NCBI RefSeq assembly: GCF_027595985.1
Contig: NC_073306.1
Location: 99,083,426 to 99,147,425, forward strand
Origin: Sorex araneus
Taxonomy: Eukaryota; Chordata; Mammalia; Eulipotyphla; Soricidae
Reading direction: 5' to 3'
DNA: 64,000 nt
Below the pieces are notes generated by a model. That model was not told the origin of the DNA. It ran no database searches and saw only the letters and a program-made list of their open reading frames with translations. Every line of letters starts with the position of its first letter. The stretch's first letter is position 1. Of this stretch, positions 11,216 through 22,535 are shown one piece after another. Both the position numbers and the translations under genes were made by a program.

Positions 11216-11635
11216 TCTGGGACTTAAGCCCACTTGAGCACATGTGGGGCAAGTGTCTAATACTGAACCACATCCCCAGCCCTTAGTAGGTCATTTTTGA
11301 AGGTTTGATAGTAAACCATCTGGTCCTGGGATTTTGTTTGGGTAGAATTTTGATTACTTATGCCAGTTTCCTATTGTTTTTTTTTTTTTTTTCTGTTTAC
11401 TCCTGATTTAATCTTGGGAGGTTATAGGTTTTAAACATTTGTCCAGTCTTTTAGGTTCTCCAGCAGTGGTATAAAGTTGTTCATTAGTTTTATTGATACT
11501 TTGTTTTGTCTTAAGTAGAATTTTATCTTTTTATTTGTTTATTTTTGGCTTTGGGACTATTTCTGGTTTAGTGCTTAGGTGACCATCTAGTGTGGGGATT
11601 GGACCGGGCTTTGTGCTCAATGAGACCTTTTTTTT

Positions 11636-12138
11636 TTTTTTTTTTTAAACTGAATCACTGTGAGATACAGTTTCAGGCTACAAACTTTCATGATTACATT
11701 TCAGTCATACAATGATTGAGCACCCATCCCTCCACCAGTGTCCATTCTCCACCACCAATGTTCCCAGTATCACTCCCGCCACCCCCACCCCTTCCCACCC
11801 ACTGCCTCTGTGGCAGGGACATTCCCTCTTACTCTCTTCTTTTGGGTGGGTACTAAGCGGCCATCATATTTGGTCCTTGGTCTACTTTCAGCACGCATGT
11901 ACTATCCCGAATGAGCCCTTCAACCATCATTTACTTAGTACTTTCTTTATCCCAGCTGCCTTTTCCCCCAGCATGTGAGACCGGCTTCCAAGCTGTGGAG
12001 CCATCCTCTTGGCCCTTGTCTTTACTATCTTTAGGTGTTAGTCTCCCTTTGTGTTATTTTATACTCCACAACTGAGTGCAGTCCTCCTATGTCTGTCCCT
12101 CTCCTTCTGATTGTTTTCACTTAGCATGGTGCTCTCCA
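11636..12138 (-). mobile_element. L1 3' end
   Basis: CTGAATCACTGTGAGATACA, CATCCCTCCACCAGTGTCC and, further on, TCACTTAGCATGGTGCTCTC, colinear with the younger L1 at 44136-47093. Confidence 0.8.
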
Positions 12139-12242
12139 AGGGGAACTCTTGGTGGTGCTCAGGAACCCACTTGTGGTGCTGGGGATTGAACTGGGTTGGT
12201 TGTATAAGTCAAGCCCTTTAATCTCTTTGATCTCTAGTCCCT
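12139..12242 (-). mobile_element. SOR-type SINE, partial
   Basis: Body GTGGTGCTCAGGAACCCAC and GGGGATTGAACTGGGTTGG B-box side remain, directly after the L1 fragment. Confidence 0.65.
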
Positions 12243-12267
12243 GAATATTACTAAAAACCCCACCTTA

Positions 12268-12392
12268 AGGATGGGGAGATGACTTGGGCTGGCATGTTTG
12301 GTTTGTGTGCTGATGGTCCACTTCTGGCGCCACCTCATGCCCAAAGCACTGACCTGGGGGTTGTATCCCCAAGTGTGACCTCAAATAAAAAT
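12268..12392 (+). mobile_element. Old tRNA-type SINE
   Basis: GATGGGGAGATGACTTGGGC head and CCCAAGTGTGACCTCAAATA end. Confidence 0.55.
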
Positions 12393-12694
12393 CGCGTCAT
12401 CACATAGGTATTCCGAATATATATGAAATTTTTAGTGTTCGCTATATACCACTCTAGTACTTTTTAATGATACCACTAAAATCTTCAACATATTTGAAAC
12501 TTTTATTGGTATTATTCAGATTAAGAAAAAGAGTTTTTTTATAAGCCCGTAAATTTGTGTCAGTTCAGTGAGCTAGAACTAGTTTTCATATTTTATACTT
12601 TGCATCACTAGGGTTTTTAGAATGTGATCTAAATAACAATATGAAAACCTGAAATTAGAGCACAGTTTTTCTGTTGTTAAAAATACTAAAATTC

Positions 12695-12815
12695 ACGACC
12701 ATAGAGAAAGGTAGTAGGGTGCTTGCCGTGCACACAGCAAATTGGGTTAGATTCTGGTACCCGCTACCCTAAGCATCGCCAAGTGTGGCCCCAAAACAAA
12801 ATAAACAAATCCAAA
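12695..12815 (+). mobile_element. Old SOR-type SINE
   Basis: AGGGTGCTTGCCGTGCACAC head, TTGGGTTAGATTCTGG B-box remnant and GCATCGCCAAGTGTGGCCCC end. Confidence 0.65.
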
Positions 12816-13907
12816 GTCTCTGTTTCCCTACTTCCTGCAATTTTTGGAATCTGTGGTCTCAGGCAGGGTTGAGGGTTTGATTTTTTTCTTTTTTTTTTGC
12901 AGGGAAAGAAAACTCAGTCCCAACCTTTACCCAGGTTTCCCAGGTATATGTAGACTCACAGAAAGGAACTTAAGGAAGAGACAAACAGTGGACTTAGGAG
13001 ATTTTGTTAAAAAGGAAAGGAAAGAAGCTCAGAGAGAATTCGAGCTTGGATGAGAAATGGGAGAACCGCACAAGGTACAGGAAAAGCATCACACCCCAGC
13101 TTGGGTGCAAGCAAGTGATTCCAGAGTGCGATAGACTTCTGACTGTTGCAAAGTTGATTTTGGGGGTTTCTAAGAGTCAGCTGTGAGAATGATGTCAAGG
13201 AGAAATTTGGAGTCTTTTATCAGGCCTAATTTCTTGCTACTTGTCTCCATACAGGGCTCCTGTCTCTGAGTTCGAACTGGGTTCTAGGTCTGTTGAGCTG
13301 GTCTCTAATAGCCTGGGTCAGGGCAAGGTAACTTCTTTCTAGACCCCTTTCTTGGTTTTATTACTTTCTGAAACTTATTGCCGGGGGGACCCTTTACCTG
13401 ATTACCTGCCGGCTTTAGGATGAGGAAATCTTTCAGGCAGATTACTTCACTTATGCAAACTAGGAAATTCAAGCTTTCCGAGTTAAAGGTTACATTTCTG
13501 GAAGTGTTGAAGGTATTAACTTTGTTTGCTAATGTGGGCTTTATGATGGGATTCCATTTGGGGCCTGCTGTCTGGCTTTAACTGTATCAGAATCAATTTA
13601 GCATGTCTAATAAGCCAGTTTCCTTGTTTACACCATCCCTGTGGGGATGATCATCCAGCTCTGTTTACTCCTAGGTTGCCATGAGTTTGTCTTGTGTAAG
13701 TTTGAGGGTTACGGAATGGTGTTTCTTTTCCATATGATTTAACCCCTCCATTCTGAAGGGTGGAGACTGAATTAGGAAATACAGCAGAGAACATGGGCCA
13801 GGGTTTTAGAGGAGTCAGGCATTTTGCTTTAATATCTCCTTTGCTGTTAGTTGGTTACTTAGTGTTTCCCTGTTTCTGTTGCTGAGCATATGTTTAGCCT
13901 ATTTATA
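12816..13907. other. Unassigned intron 3 sequence
   Basis: About 1.1 kb of non-SINE, non-L1 DNA of moderate GC. It has the feel of an old LTR or DNA element, but I find no termini or coding motif that would let me name it. No ULK2 exon here. Confidence 0.35.
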
Positions 13908-13919
13908 CCATCAGACTTT

Positions 13920-14100
13920 TTTTTTTTTTTTTGAGGGCGGATACACCCAATGATGCTCAGAGGTTACTCCTGGCTCTGCACTCAGGAATCATTCCTGGTG
14001 GTGCCCTGGGGGACCATATGGGATTTGGGGGGTTGAACCCAGGTTCACAGAGTGCAAGGCAAGTGCCTTACCCACTGTTCTCTTGGTCTGGGAGATTGCC
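13920..14100 (-). mobile_element. SOR-type SINE
   Basis: T-run, ACACCCAATGATGCTCAGAG end, full body, head ending TCTTGGTCTGGGAG. Flanks CCATCAGACTTTT and CCATCTGACTTTT are its duplication. Confidence 0.85.
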
Positions 14101-14129
14101 CCCCCATCTGACTTTTATTTTTATTTAAA

Positions 14130-14985
14130 AAAAAAAACCCTTTTTATTGAATATCCATGAGCTCAACCATGCGTAGCTGTTCGTAATTTGGTTTCAGTCA
14201 TAAAATGATCCAACACCCATTTGTCCACTGGTGTACATTTCCCACCAACAATGACCCCTGTTTCCCTCCCCCATCCCCCATTATTCCCCTCCCAACCTGC
14301 CTTTATGTCTGGCACTTTTCTTCTTTCTCTCTCTCCTTTTGTGCACTGTGGTTTACAGGATAGTACAAAGATGTCACCGTTGTTGAGGGCATTCAGTATT
14401 TTTATCAGGAAGATAAGGCTGCAGTAGCTCTTTTAACTGAGTGGCAGCTTTGGGGTGTGGATGTGACTGCTGAGGCTTCTGGAATAATGGAGGTTGGGGG
14501 AGGTAGCCCAGCCCAACCATGAGAAAGCCTGGAGATTTTAGATTTTAGTCACAAAACTTGCATACCTGAATTTTCGGCAGATTGTTTCTCAGTAGGTCTG
14601 TCTTGAGATGGTGGAGTCCACCTGGGGACATGGTGGTGGTTGTAGGTTGTGGAAGCAAGTGGCTGCCATCTGCTTGGATGGGCTCCAGGCTGACCTGCTC
14701 CCCGCCCCCCATCCATTTTACCCCAGTCTCTTCAGCCTTGCATGGGTCCAGGATTAACTTCGACTTGATCTCTTTCAAGATTTATGGGTCTCTGAAGCAA
14801 GGCCAATAAATGACCTTGTAGCCAGAGATGGTTTATGGGCATGGCTCCTTATATACCTAACTTTTTGTCATTTAATTTCTTGGGAAACGTGGTCACTTTG
14901 TTGGGGTCTGGCCAGAGGCACAGCAGCAATCTTGGGGTATCAGGAAGCCTGATATACCTGAAGCCTGGTATCAGGCTGCTATGCC
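14130..14985 (-). mobile_element. Composite element with L1-like 3' end
   Basis: Starts, on this strand's left side, with the complement of an L1-like tail (TTTATTGAATATCCATGAGC, CACCAACAATGACCCC). It continues into GC-richer sequence that matches 21640-22050: GCAGCTTTGGGGTGTGGATG against CAGCTTTGAGATGTGGACTT, CATACCTGAATTTTC against CATGCCTGAATTTTC, CTTGATCTCTTTCAAGATTT against GTTGATCTCTTTTGAGATTT. No coding frame. Confidence 0.65.
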
Positions 14986-15141
14986 CATTTGTCTGACTTT
15001 TAGAATTCACTTTTAATTCACTTGTTTATTTGCTTAAAATCAACTGTTATTTTAATTTTCACTTGCTTTTATTTTTTTAATTTAAAATTATGGCATAATT
15101 TGCATATAACATTAGTTTTAGGTATAAAACATAATTGCCTT

Positions 15142-15305
15142 TTTTCCCCCCCTTGGGTTTTGGGCCATACCTGGTGGTGCTCAGGGCTTATTTGCGAGTC
15201 TGCTCAGGGATCCCTCCTGGCTGGGCTCCGTGGATCATATTTGGTGTCGGGGATCGAACCAGGCCAGCCATTGGCAAGGAAAGCACCTTACTGTCTTTCC
15301 AGTCC
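15142..15305 (-). mobile_element. SOR-type SINE
   Basis: TTTTGGGCCATACCTGGTGG end, GGGGATCGAACCAGGCCAGC B-box side, head ending CTTTCCAGTCCC. Confidence 0.8.
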
Positions 15306-15589
15306 CTCTTAAGTTGCAAAGACTCTCAGTGGAAGATCAATTCAGATGGCCTAGCAGTAAAGTATGTCAGCTGAAAGTGATGCCTGGATACATGTGCTGC
15401 TCTTTATTATTTCCCTTTCCAGAAGAAATCGCTGTGGAAATCACTTCTAATATACAGCTTCACATTTGCGAGTTGTATGCTGTACTACTGACATTCATCC
15501 ACAGACCCGTATTCAGTGTTTCTAAGAACAAATGTGACTTCTCACTTTATTGACTGTATATTTTAGATTTTTAAGTATATATTTCCCCC

Positions 15590-15990
15590 CTTTCCCTCAC
15601 TTGGCAGCTGTTGTTGAGACACCAGGGGTTCTGCAGTACTTGTGGTTCTTGCATATGTGGTTGTGTTCTCCAGGGGTCACGTTCCAGTGGTGGTTCTTGA
15701 GAATTTCGTTGTTACAGTTTTTACCAGGGGGTTGCATTTCTGGCTGTGGTTGCATCTTTTTAGTTATGGTTTCATGCATACCTGGTTGTGGCGAGAAGTC
15801 ACTTGTACAGTCAAGGATCTCAACCGTTTGCCAGGCACAGACAGAACCTGCTCTGCATATAGGTCACATGAGGGACTGAACTCAATCTCATGTTTGCAAG
15901 GCAGGTTTTTACTACAGATTCAGCATTTATGTCAAGGATGCCTTTTAATGTTTCTTTATATTCCCCCCAATAGTGCCTCCTTGAGTTAAG
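15590..15990. other. Unassigned GTGGTT-rich block in intron 3
   Basis: Repeated GTGGTTCTTG-, GTGGTTGTG- and CTGTGGTTGC-like words give a quasi-periodic texture, then GGGACTGAACTCAATC. Possibly an eroded SINE at the end; otherwise unnamed. Confidence 0.35.
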
Positions 15991-16225
15991 AGTCTAGGTG
16001 TGAGCTATTAAAATGACTTGTTACTCTGGTTTCTCCTTTGCTTCCTCACTTCATTCATCAGTTCTTGATTTGAAATGGATCTTGCGAGGACTAATGAATA
16101 AAAGAGGAATTTCTGTATTCTGGGTAGTGCATAGGCCCAGCTTTAGGAGACACTGGCAGTGTCAGTTTACTTTCGGATACCAGCTTGATTGTCCAAATTG
16201 CTCCACATCCTTGCTGACATTTAAC

Positions 16226-16411
16226 AATTTTTTTTTTTTTTGGTGGGGGGGGTGAGGGAGTCAAACCTGGCGATGCTCAGGGGTTCCTCCTGGCTCTGCA
16301 TTCGAGTTACTCTTGGTGATGCTCAGGGGACCATATAGGATGCTGGGGATTGAACCTGGGTTGGACGCATGCAAGGCAAATTCCCTGCCCACTGTACTAT
16401 CACTCTGGCCT
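16226..16411 (-). mobile_element. SOR SINE
   Basis: T-run, AACCTGGCGATGCTCAGGGG end, full body and B-box side, head ending TATCACTCTGGCC. Confidence 0.85.
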
Positions 16412-16523
16412 CCAGTTTTTGCATTCTGATGAGGTGTCTTGTTATGATATTAATTAACACTTCCTAATGACTACTGAGTTGAGCATCTTTTGCTAGCTTA
16501 TTAGTAATTTGAATATCTTTGTG

Positions 16524-16660
16524 TGCTGGGCTGGGGAGATTGTTGTGGGCTAGAGTGCTTGCTTTACATGTAGGAAACCTGGGTTCAGTGTCTAGCACCC
16601 CAGAGTCACTCCAACAGAGTGATCCCCAGGGTTATAATCAGAAGTTGCTCAGAAACAAAA
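16524..16660 (+). mobile_element. Old tRNA-type SINE
   Basis: GCTGGGCTGGGGAGATTG head, AAACCTGGGTTCAGTGTC B-box region, short body. Confidence 0.6.
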
Positions 16661-16749
16661 TTCTACAGAAATTTCTAGCTGTTCTACTGTTGCATTCTTT
16701 TTGTTTTTAATAAGAGCTTTTTACATATTGGGGACATGTGTCTTTTCTT

Positions 16750-17044
16750 TTTTTTTTATTGTGCAATTTTTTTTTTTTAATTTTTTTTATTAGTTTATTT
16801 TTAGAGAGTCATCGTGAGGGTACAGTTACAGATCCATACATCTTTGTGCTCATGTTTCCCCCATACAAAGTTCGATAACCCATCCCTTCACCAGTGCCCA
16901 TTCTCCACCACCAGTAAACCCAACATCCCTCCCCCCCTCCCCAGTCCCGTCTCCCCCCACCCCACCCTGCCACTATGGCAGGGAATTCCCTTTTGTTCTC
17001 TCTCTCTGATTAGGTGTTGTGGTTTGCAATAAAGGTGTTGAGTG
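16750..17044 (-). mobile_element. Young L1 3' end, 5'-truncated
   Basis: T-rich end then the complement of the L1 3' UTR to GGTTTGCAATAAAGGTGTTG. Flanked by CATGTGTCTTTTCTT (16735-16749) and CATGCGTCTTTTCTT (17045-17059). Only about 295 bp of L1 was inserted. Confidence 0.9.
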
Positions 17045-17198
17045 CATGCGTCTTTTCTTATGTGTTGTAAATTATTTATCCTGTACTGCCTCTTTTTCTT
17101 TTGGCAGTGCTTGGATTGCACCAAAGTTCTCACACATGAAGGGCATGTATGTGTTGTATATCCTTTATCACATAGCTGTCTCTCAGTAGTCCTGCTCT

Positions 17199-17371
17199 TG
17201 GGGCTGGAATGATAGTACAGAGGATGAGTCACTTGAGTTGCACATAGTTAACCTCTTAATTTCTGCCACCTCGTATCCCGTATGGTCCCTGAGCCCCACC
17301 AGGAGTGATCCCTAAGCTTAGTGAGGAGTTAAGTCCTGCTGAGCATGGCTGGGTGTAGCCCCAAATTTAGT
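17199..17371 (+). mobile_element. SOR-type SINE
   Basis: GGGGCTGGAATGATAGTACA head, CGTATGGTCCCTGAGCCCC body, GGCTGGGTGTAGCCCCAAA end. The B box is lost. Confidence 0.75.
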
Positions 17372-17389
17372 CCCTCCACTCTGCCTTTT

Positions 17390-17527
17390 TACTTTTTTCT
17401 TTTCTGATGGTCCATACCAGGAGGGCTTACTCCTGACTAGCTCAGGGAACCATATGGGGTGCTGGGTATTGAATGTGGGTTAGTCACGTGCAAGGCAAGT
17501 GCTTTACCTGCTGTACTTTCTGGCACG
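17390..17527 (-). mobile_element. SOR-type SINE
   Basis: CAGGAGGGCTTACTCCTGAC, CAGGGAACCATATGGGGTGC, and CGTGCAAGGCAAGTGC at the head side. Confidence 0.75.
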
Positions 17528-17856
17528 AATCTTTTTACTATTTTAATGGTTTACTTTGATGAAAAAAATTTAATTTTGATTACAGTCACTGTTTAAAGTC
17601 CAGTTTATTGTTTGTTTTGTATTTAGTGCTTTTATGTCATATTTAAGAATATTTTACCTAAATGAGAATCATGAAGGTACTCATCTTATGTTTTTTGTTT
17701 AGTTTTGGTTGAAACCAGAGCCTCATGCATATAACACATCCACTCTGCCACTAAACTAAATCCTCGGCTAGTCTATGGTACCACTCTTCCCTGGAAGTCT
17801 TTATTGTTTTATCATTAACATTTAAGTCCATAACTACCTGAAATAATTTTTAAAAT

Positions 17857-17952
17857 TTTGGTTAGTTTGGGTGCCACACCCAGCAGGATTGAAGCTGAGT
17901 TGGGTGTGTATAAAGCAAGCACCTTATTCTCTATCCTGTCATTCCAGGTCCT
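17857..17952 (-). mobile_element. SOR-type SINE, body deleted
   Basis: GGTGCCACACCCAGCAGG end joined straight to GAAGCTGAGTTGGGTGTGT and an AAGCAAGCACC head segment. Confidence 0.6.
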
Positions 17953-18130
17953 AGAAATGATCAAAAAAATTTTTTTTTTTAATTAATCACCATGAGATAA
18001 AATTACAAAGTTGTCCATGAGTGGATTTTCAGTCATACAATGTTCCAACACCTGTCCCTTCACCAGTACATTTCCCACCACCAATGTCTCCAGTTTCCCT
18101 TTTTCTACTCAGTACCTCCATTCTGCTTCT

Positions 18131-18136
18131 CCTGTG

Positions 18137-18168
<32 letters not shown>

Positions 18169-18326
18169 TTCTGGGTCACACCCAGCAGTGCACAGGGGTT
18201 ACTCCTGGCTCTGCACTCAAGAATTACTCCTGGCGGTGCTGGGGGACTATATGGGATGCTGGGAATCGAACCCAGGTCAGCCCCGTGCAAGGCAAACGCC
18301 CTACCCTCTGTACTATCACTCTAGCC
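18131..18326 (-). mobile_element. SOR SINE inserted in L1
   Basis: Long T-run, full body, head ending ATCACTCTAGCCCC. Perfect 16-bp duplication CCTCCATTCTGCTTCT at 18115-18130 and 18327-18342. Confidence 0.93.
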
Positions 18327-18351
18327 CCTCCATTCTGCTTCTATGGCAGAC

Positions 18352-18353
<2 letters not shown>

Positions 18354-18390
<37 letters not shown>
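18354..18390. repeat. (TC)n microsatellite
   Basis: About 18 TC units in the pyrimidine-rich part of the L1 3' UTR, next to the SINE insertion. Confidence 0.95.
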
Positions 18391-18392
<2 letters not shown>

Positions 18393-19244
18393 CCCTCTTT
18401 CTCTCCCTCTCTGTCTTTTTCACTCTTTCTCTCTCTTTTGGTCGTTATGGTTTGTGGTACAGGTACTGTAAGGTTACCATGTGTATCCTTTTGCCTACTT
18501 TCAGCACTCAGTTCTTGTCCAGAGTGATCATTTCCAGCTGTCATTGTTATAGTGGTCTCTTCTCTATCCTAACTGGTCTCTCCCCCTTTCCCTCACTTGT
18601 GACAAGCTTCCAGCCACAGGGCTGTCCTCCTGATCCTCATTTCTATTGCCCTCGGGTAATAGTCTTATACTGTGTTTTTATATCTTGCAAAAGAGTGCAA
18701 TCATTTTATGTCTGTCCCTCTCCTTCTGACTCATTTCACCTATCATGATACTCTCCATGTCCATCTATGTATAAACACATTTCATAATTTCATTTTTCCT
18801 GGTAGCTGCATGGTATTTCATTGTGGAGATGTACCATAGTTTCTTCATCCAGTCATCTGTTCTTGGGCACTCAGATGGTTTCAGAATCTGGCTATTGTGA
18901 ATACTGCTGCAAAGAACATAGAAGTGCAGATGGTGTTTCTGCTGTGTGTTTTGGGCCCCAGAGTATTCCCAGAAGGTGCTGGGTCATATGGAAGTTAAAT
19001 TACTAGCTTTTTGAGGAATGCCCATATTGTTTTCCATTTCAAGAATTTTGCTGGTGCAGATGCTGGGAGAAAGGTACTCTCATTCATTGTTGGTAGAAAT
19101 GCTGACTGGCCCAGCCTTTTTGGAAATGATCTTTCTTTCTTTATTTTTAGAAATAATTTTTGTATGTGGTGTTGGAGGGTGTCGAAACTCATTTAGTTTT
19201 ATAAATGAGTGCTAAGTCCTTTGTCATGTATTCAGTATAATTTG

Positions 19245-19402
19245 TTTAGTTTTGGATTTGTGGGCCATACCGGCAATGCTTAGGTTACTCCAGGCTCTGC
19301 ACTCAGAAATCACTCCTGATGGTGCTCGGGTGATCGTATGAGATGCTGGGGGTGTGCAGAGTGAAGGCAGGGCCTTCTCTGCTGTTTTGTCACCTGGCCT
19401 CG
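19245..19402 (-). mobile_element. SOR-type SINE
   Basis: TTTGTGGGCCATACCGGCAA end, CACTCCTGATGGTGCTCGGG body. The B-box side is replaced by a GTGTGCAGAGTGAAGGC variant. Confidence 0.7.
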
Positions 19403-19567
19403 CCTTTGTTGTGTATTGATGGTTGCCCATTTCCTGTCTATACTCTAGTTTCTTCTTTGTCATAAGTTAGTGACCCTCTGTATCTGTTTCTAGACTCTTT
19501 TTCCCCTGAGTCTTCACTTCTCTGTCTTCCTTTTAGCTATGTGACTTTCATTGGAGTGCAGAGAGAT

Positions 19568-19705
19568 TTGGGCCACACTCTGTTGTGCTTACGGCCTGTC
19601 CCGGCTTAGTCCTGGCTCTGTGCTCAGGGGTTGCTCCTGACTCTGGGGAGTCTTGTACGTGGTGCCAGGGGTTGGAGCTGGGAAACCAGCAGACCAGGTG
19701 TCTAT
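19568..19705 (-). mobile_element. SOR-type SINE, eroded
   Basis: TTGGGCCACACTCTGTTGTG end and two TGGCTCTGTGCTCAGGGG-like body blocks. The head is not seen. Confidence 0.55.
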
Positions 19706-19761
19706 TTCAGTCTTAAAGTATGGCTTTTTAAAAAGAATTTGATTAAAAACAACATGATTTA

Positions 19762-19951
19762 GGGGCTGGAGCAATAGCACAGCGGGTGGGGCATTTGCCT
19801 TGCACGCGGCCAACCCGGGTTCGATTCCCAGAATCTCAGATGGTCCCCTGAGCACCTCCAGGGGTAATTCCTGAGTGCAGAGCCAGGAGTAACCCCTGTG
19901 CATTGCCGGGTGTGATCCCAAAAGCAAACAAAACAAAACAAAAGAAAAAAA
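19762..19951 (+). mobile_element. SOR SINE, full length
   Basis: Consensus-like head, GGTTCGATTCC B box and AAACAAAACAAAAC tail. Flanks ACAACATGATTTA and CCAACATGATTTA are its duplication. Confidence 0.93.
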
Positions 19952-19969
19952 CCAACATGATTTAAAAAG

Positions 19970-20170
19970 TTGCCCATTATACAGTTATTTCAGGCATATA
20001 GTATTCCAACACTGCCAGTGTGAGCTTCTTCCCTCCACCTGTGTCCCCAGTTGCCTCCACCTCCAGTCTGTGCTCTTAGGGACATAGCAAATTTATTTTA
20101 CAGTACTGGTTCCAGCAAAACTTTAAGAGATGGTAAATACAATGAACAGAAAGTAAATCAGTAAGAGCCA
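19970..20170 (-). mobile_element. L1-like tail fragment
   Basis: AGTATTCCAACACTGCCAGT, CTGTGTCCCCAGTTGCC and AGCAAATTTATTTTACAGT parallel the left end of the composite elements that follow. No further module is attached. Confidence 0.45.
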
Positions 20171-20454
20171 ATTTGTGATTGATATATGATTTTAACCTAC
20201 GTAAATAAGGAAAATCTTTTAATACAATATAATGCTTACTCTCATTTACATAAGTAAAGTTCTCAACTCTGAAATCTGAAGTGTATTGTACTAAATTTTA
20301 TTTCATATTTGTATCTTACTGTGGTAGTAATCATGCCTTACCTTTCTTTAATAAGACTTTAAAAGAAATTCTGTGCTAATATGTTTTGGACTTTAAATAG
20401 TTGAGGCCTACTTATGTAAAATTTTCTCCCTACACTTTCTACTTTTTCTTAATT
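20171..20454. other. AT-rich intron sequence
   Basis: No repeat or exon recognised. Confidence 0.4.
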
Positions 20455-21214
20455 TTTAAACTTTATTTTCATAAAGTTGTTCATATTAATTGATTACATT
20501 CAATATTTCAACACCAATTCCACCACCATTATTTCAAATTTTCCCACTACCGTTCAAGCCTGCCTGCCTGCCAGGGGCAAATGCTAGATAGTTTATTTTC
20601 TATTGCTTATTATGACTATCATGAGAGGTCACTCCTGGAATTCTACAATTGTAAATGGTTGGGGTCCAGAGACATCTCTGTAGGGAGCTCATCCAGTTTG
20701 AGATTCATTTGGAGTCTCTGGACCAAGGCCAGTGATAAGCTTAAATATGGCATGGAGGCAGTTGGTGCTTGTGACAGCCGGGACTGGGGGGAGGGGGGGC
20801 GTGTGGGGAGACAAGAGGGACAAACATGTGACCTGGAGTCTTCAGTCCCTGCTCCTGCATACCTGGGTTCATTTTCTGGAAGTTTGTGGCCAGTGAGGGT
20901 TCATCTGGAGTGGGCGGAGCTGGGACATCTGCTCCACTGAGGAGCCTCCGTGAAATCGGCTGAGCACGGGGTCTACAGAGATCTCTGGTGAGCTGCTGTC
21001 TTCTGGGATTCATTGCTGGGTCTCTGGCTCAAGGTTGGTGAGTGCTTAGTATGGCCCAGAGACAGTTCGTGGGCATGACAGCCAGGACCCTGAGGGGTGG
21101 GGAGACAGGGTGGAGAGACGGGAGGGATAAACCATCCCCGCTGCTGCCATGTGGCCTGGAGTCTTCAGTCCCGACTCCTGCGTACCTGGCTTTTTCTTCT
21201 GGAAGTTCCTACAC
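20455..21214 (-). mobile_element. Composite element with two tandem ~305-bp modules
   Basis: L1-like tail at the left (AACACCAATTCCACCACCAT), a TTATTTTCTATTGCTTATTA block shared with 23510-23535, then two diverged copies of one module. GTCTCTGGACCAAGGCCAGTG pairs with GTCTCTGGCTCAAGGTTGGTG, and CCTGGAGTCTTCAGTCCCTG pairs with CCTGGAGTCTTCAGTCCCGA. Offset is about 305 bp. Confidence 0.65.
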
Positions 21215-22050
21215 TTTCTGTTGATACTGGTTTGCAAAGTTGTTTATGATGATGTTATGGCAGACAGTATTCCAACCACCATTATCGTCCTCCCTTCACC
21301 ATTGTCTCCAGTTTTCCCAGTCACTCCTCGAGCCCCCATAGCAGACCCATAGTAATTTATTTTATATTGCTTGTTATCAATAAGATGCTGACAGAAGGAT
21401 CAATAAATATTTTCTTAGAAGAAAGTTAGTGTAAATTGTATCTCACCATGGAGACATTAAGTCCTTGTATGAGGGAGTACTAAGTGTTGTTATAAGTTAA
21501 CCCTTCTGTGTTACTAGTTAGTTGAGATTGATAACCTTCTGTGTTATATCTCATCTAATCTGGAGTGCTTCTACTGCATTATCAGTGTCGTAGAGTTTGG
21601 AGAAGCTCCAGGAAGTCCAGATTTTTTAACTGGAGTTAAATTTTTAACTGGGCAACAGCTTTGAGATGTGGACTTGACTGCTAGGGCTTCTGCAAGTACA
21701 GGGAGATGGGGGGAAGTAGTCTGTCCCACCCCCAAGAAGGCCTGGTGATTTCAGTCACAAAGACCTGCATGCCTGAATTTTCAGCAGGTTACCTTATGTG
21801 TGAGACCTTGGTCCTGAGACATGAGACAGTGGAGCCTGGCTAGAGGCATGGTGGCCATTTTGCCAGGGCTCTGTTTGGGTGGGCCAGCCCAGGGCCCACC
21901 CTCTCCGGGTATCTCAGCCATGTGTGGATATGCGAAGAATTTTTGGCATCTGGTTGATCTCTTTTGAGATTTGGAGCAGTACCGGTCCATGAGCTCACAG
22001 GTGTGGGAGGTGGTTCAGGGATGTGACCCCTCGCAGTTACTTTCTATGCA
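21215..22050 (-). mobile_element. Composite element with L1-like 3' end
   Basis: A new tail begins immediately after the previous element (GTATTCCAACCACCATTATC, CACCATTGTCTCCAGTTTTC). The body at 21640-22050 matches 14440-14830, so the two are copies of one family. No frame longer than chance. Confidence 0.6.
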
Positions 22051-22212
22051 TGTGGCGCCACTTTGGCGAACTGGCTGCTCTTTCCATAGTAGAGCGCAGA
22101 AGACATTGCTATTATTTCTAACGTTCCTTTTTCCCTGGGGATAATGTCACACTTCAGAGTCATATCTGGACACAAATGGAGTAAAATTCTTAGAGGACAT
22201 TTTTCTGTTCTT

Positions 22213-22390
22213 TCTTTTGTTTGTTTTTGGGCCACAAGCAGCAGTGCTCAGAACTTGCTCCTGGCTCTATGTAGGCTCAGGAATCACTCCTGGTGGGCGT
22301 GGGGGACCACATGGTGTGCTGAGAATTGAACTTGGGTTGACCGTGTGCAAGACAAATGCCCAACCTGCTGTACTCTATCGCTCTTGCCCC
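22213..22390 (-). mobile_element. SOR-type SINE
   Basis: GTTTTTGGGCCACAAGCAGC end, GAGAATTGAACTTGGGTTGAC B-box side, head ending ATCGCTCTTGCCCC. Confidence 0.8.
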
Positions 22391-22535
22391 ATCATTATTT
22401 TAATTCTTGAGTTGTTTCATCTAGACTGTTGGTGATCATGGTAAACTTATTTGTGGCACTCTCTTATATGAATCCATACTATGTGGAAGTATTCCAGACT
22501 ATCTGTTGAGAGATATCATTAAATTTTTATATTGT

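Larger units (their letters stand above)
9090..11560 (-). mobile_element. Old L1 (ORF2 region), fragmented
   Basis: Long minus-strand remnant recognisable from blocks such as GTGGATATCCTTGTCTTAAT, TTGCCATTGAGTATGATGTT and TCTGGTCCTGGGATTTTGTT. These are characteristic of the ORF2 reverse-transcriptase region of ancient eutherian L1. Later SINEs at 9256, 10193, 10800 and 11030 break it up. No intact frame remains. Confidence 0.75.
16000..17860 (-). mobile_element. Old eutherian L1, fragmented
   Basis: Fragments CACATCCTTGCTGACATTTA, CTTCCTAATGACTACTGAGT, GAGCTTTTTACATATTGGG and a TCCATAACTACCTGAAATAA end follow the order of an ancient L1 3' portion. It is interrupted by SINEs and a younger L1. 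Confidence 0.65.
17965..19230 (-). mobile_element. L1, ORF2 end plus 3' UTR
   Basis: Complement of an L1 3' end (AATTAATCACCATGAGATAA) running into the ORF2 3' region, with blocks such as TCATTTCACCTATCATGATA, CTGCATGGTATTTCATTGTG and GGCTATTGTGAATACTGCTG. Carries a SINE at 18131 and a (TC)n tract. Frames are broken. Confidence 0.8.

Noticed and set aside
12816-13907. Old LTR element
   Set aside because: No terminal TG..CA pair, polyadenylation module or duplication that I could define; left unassigned.
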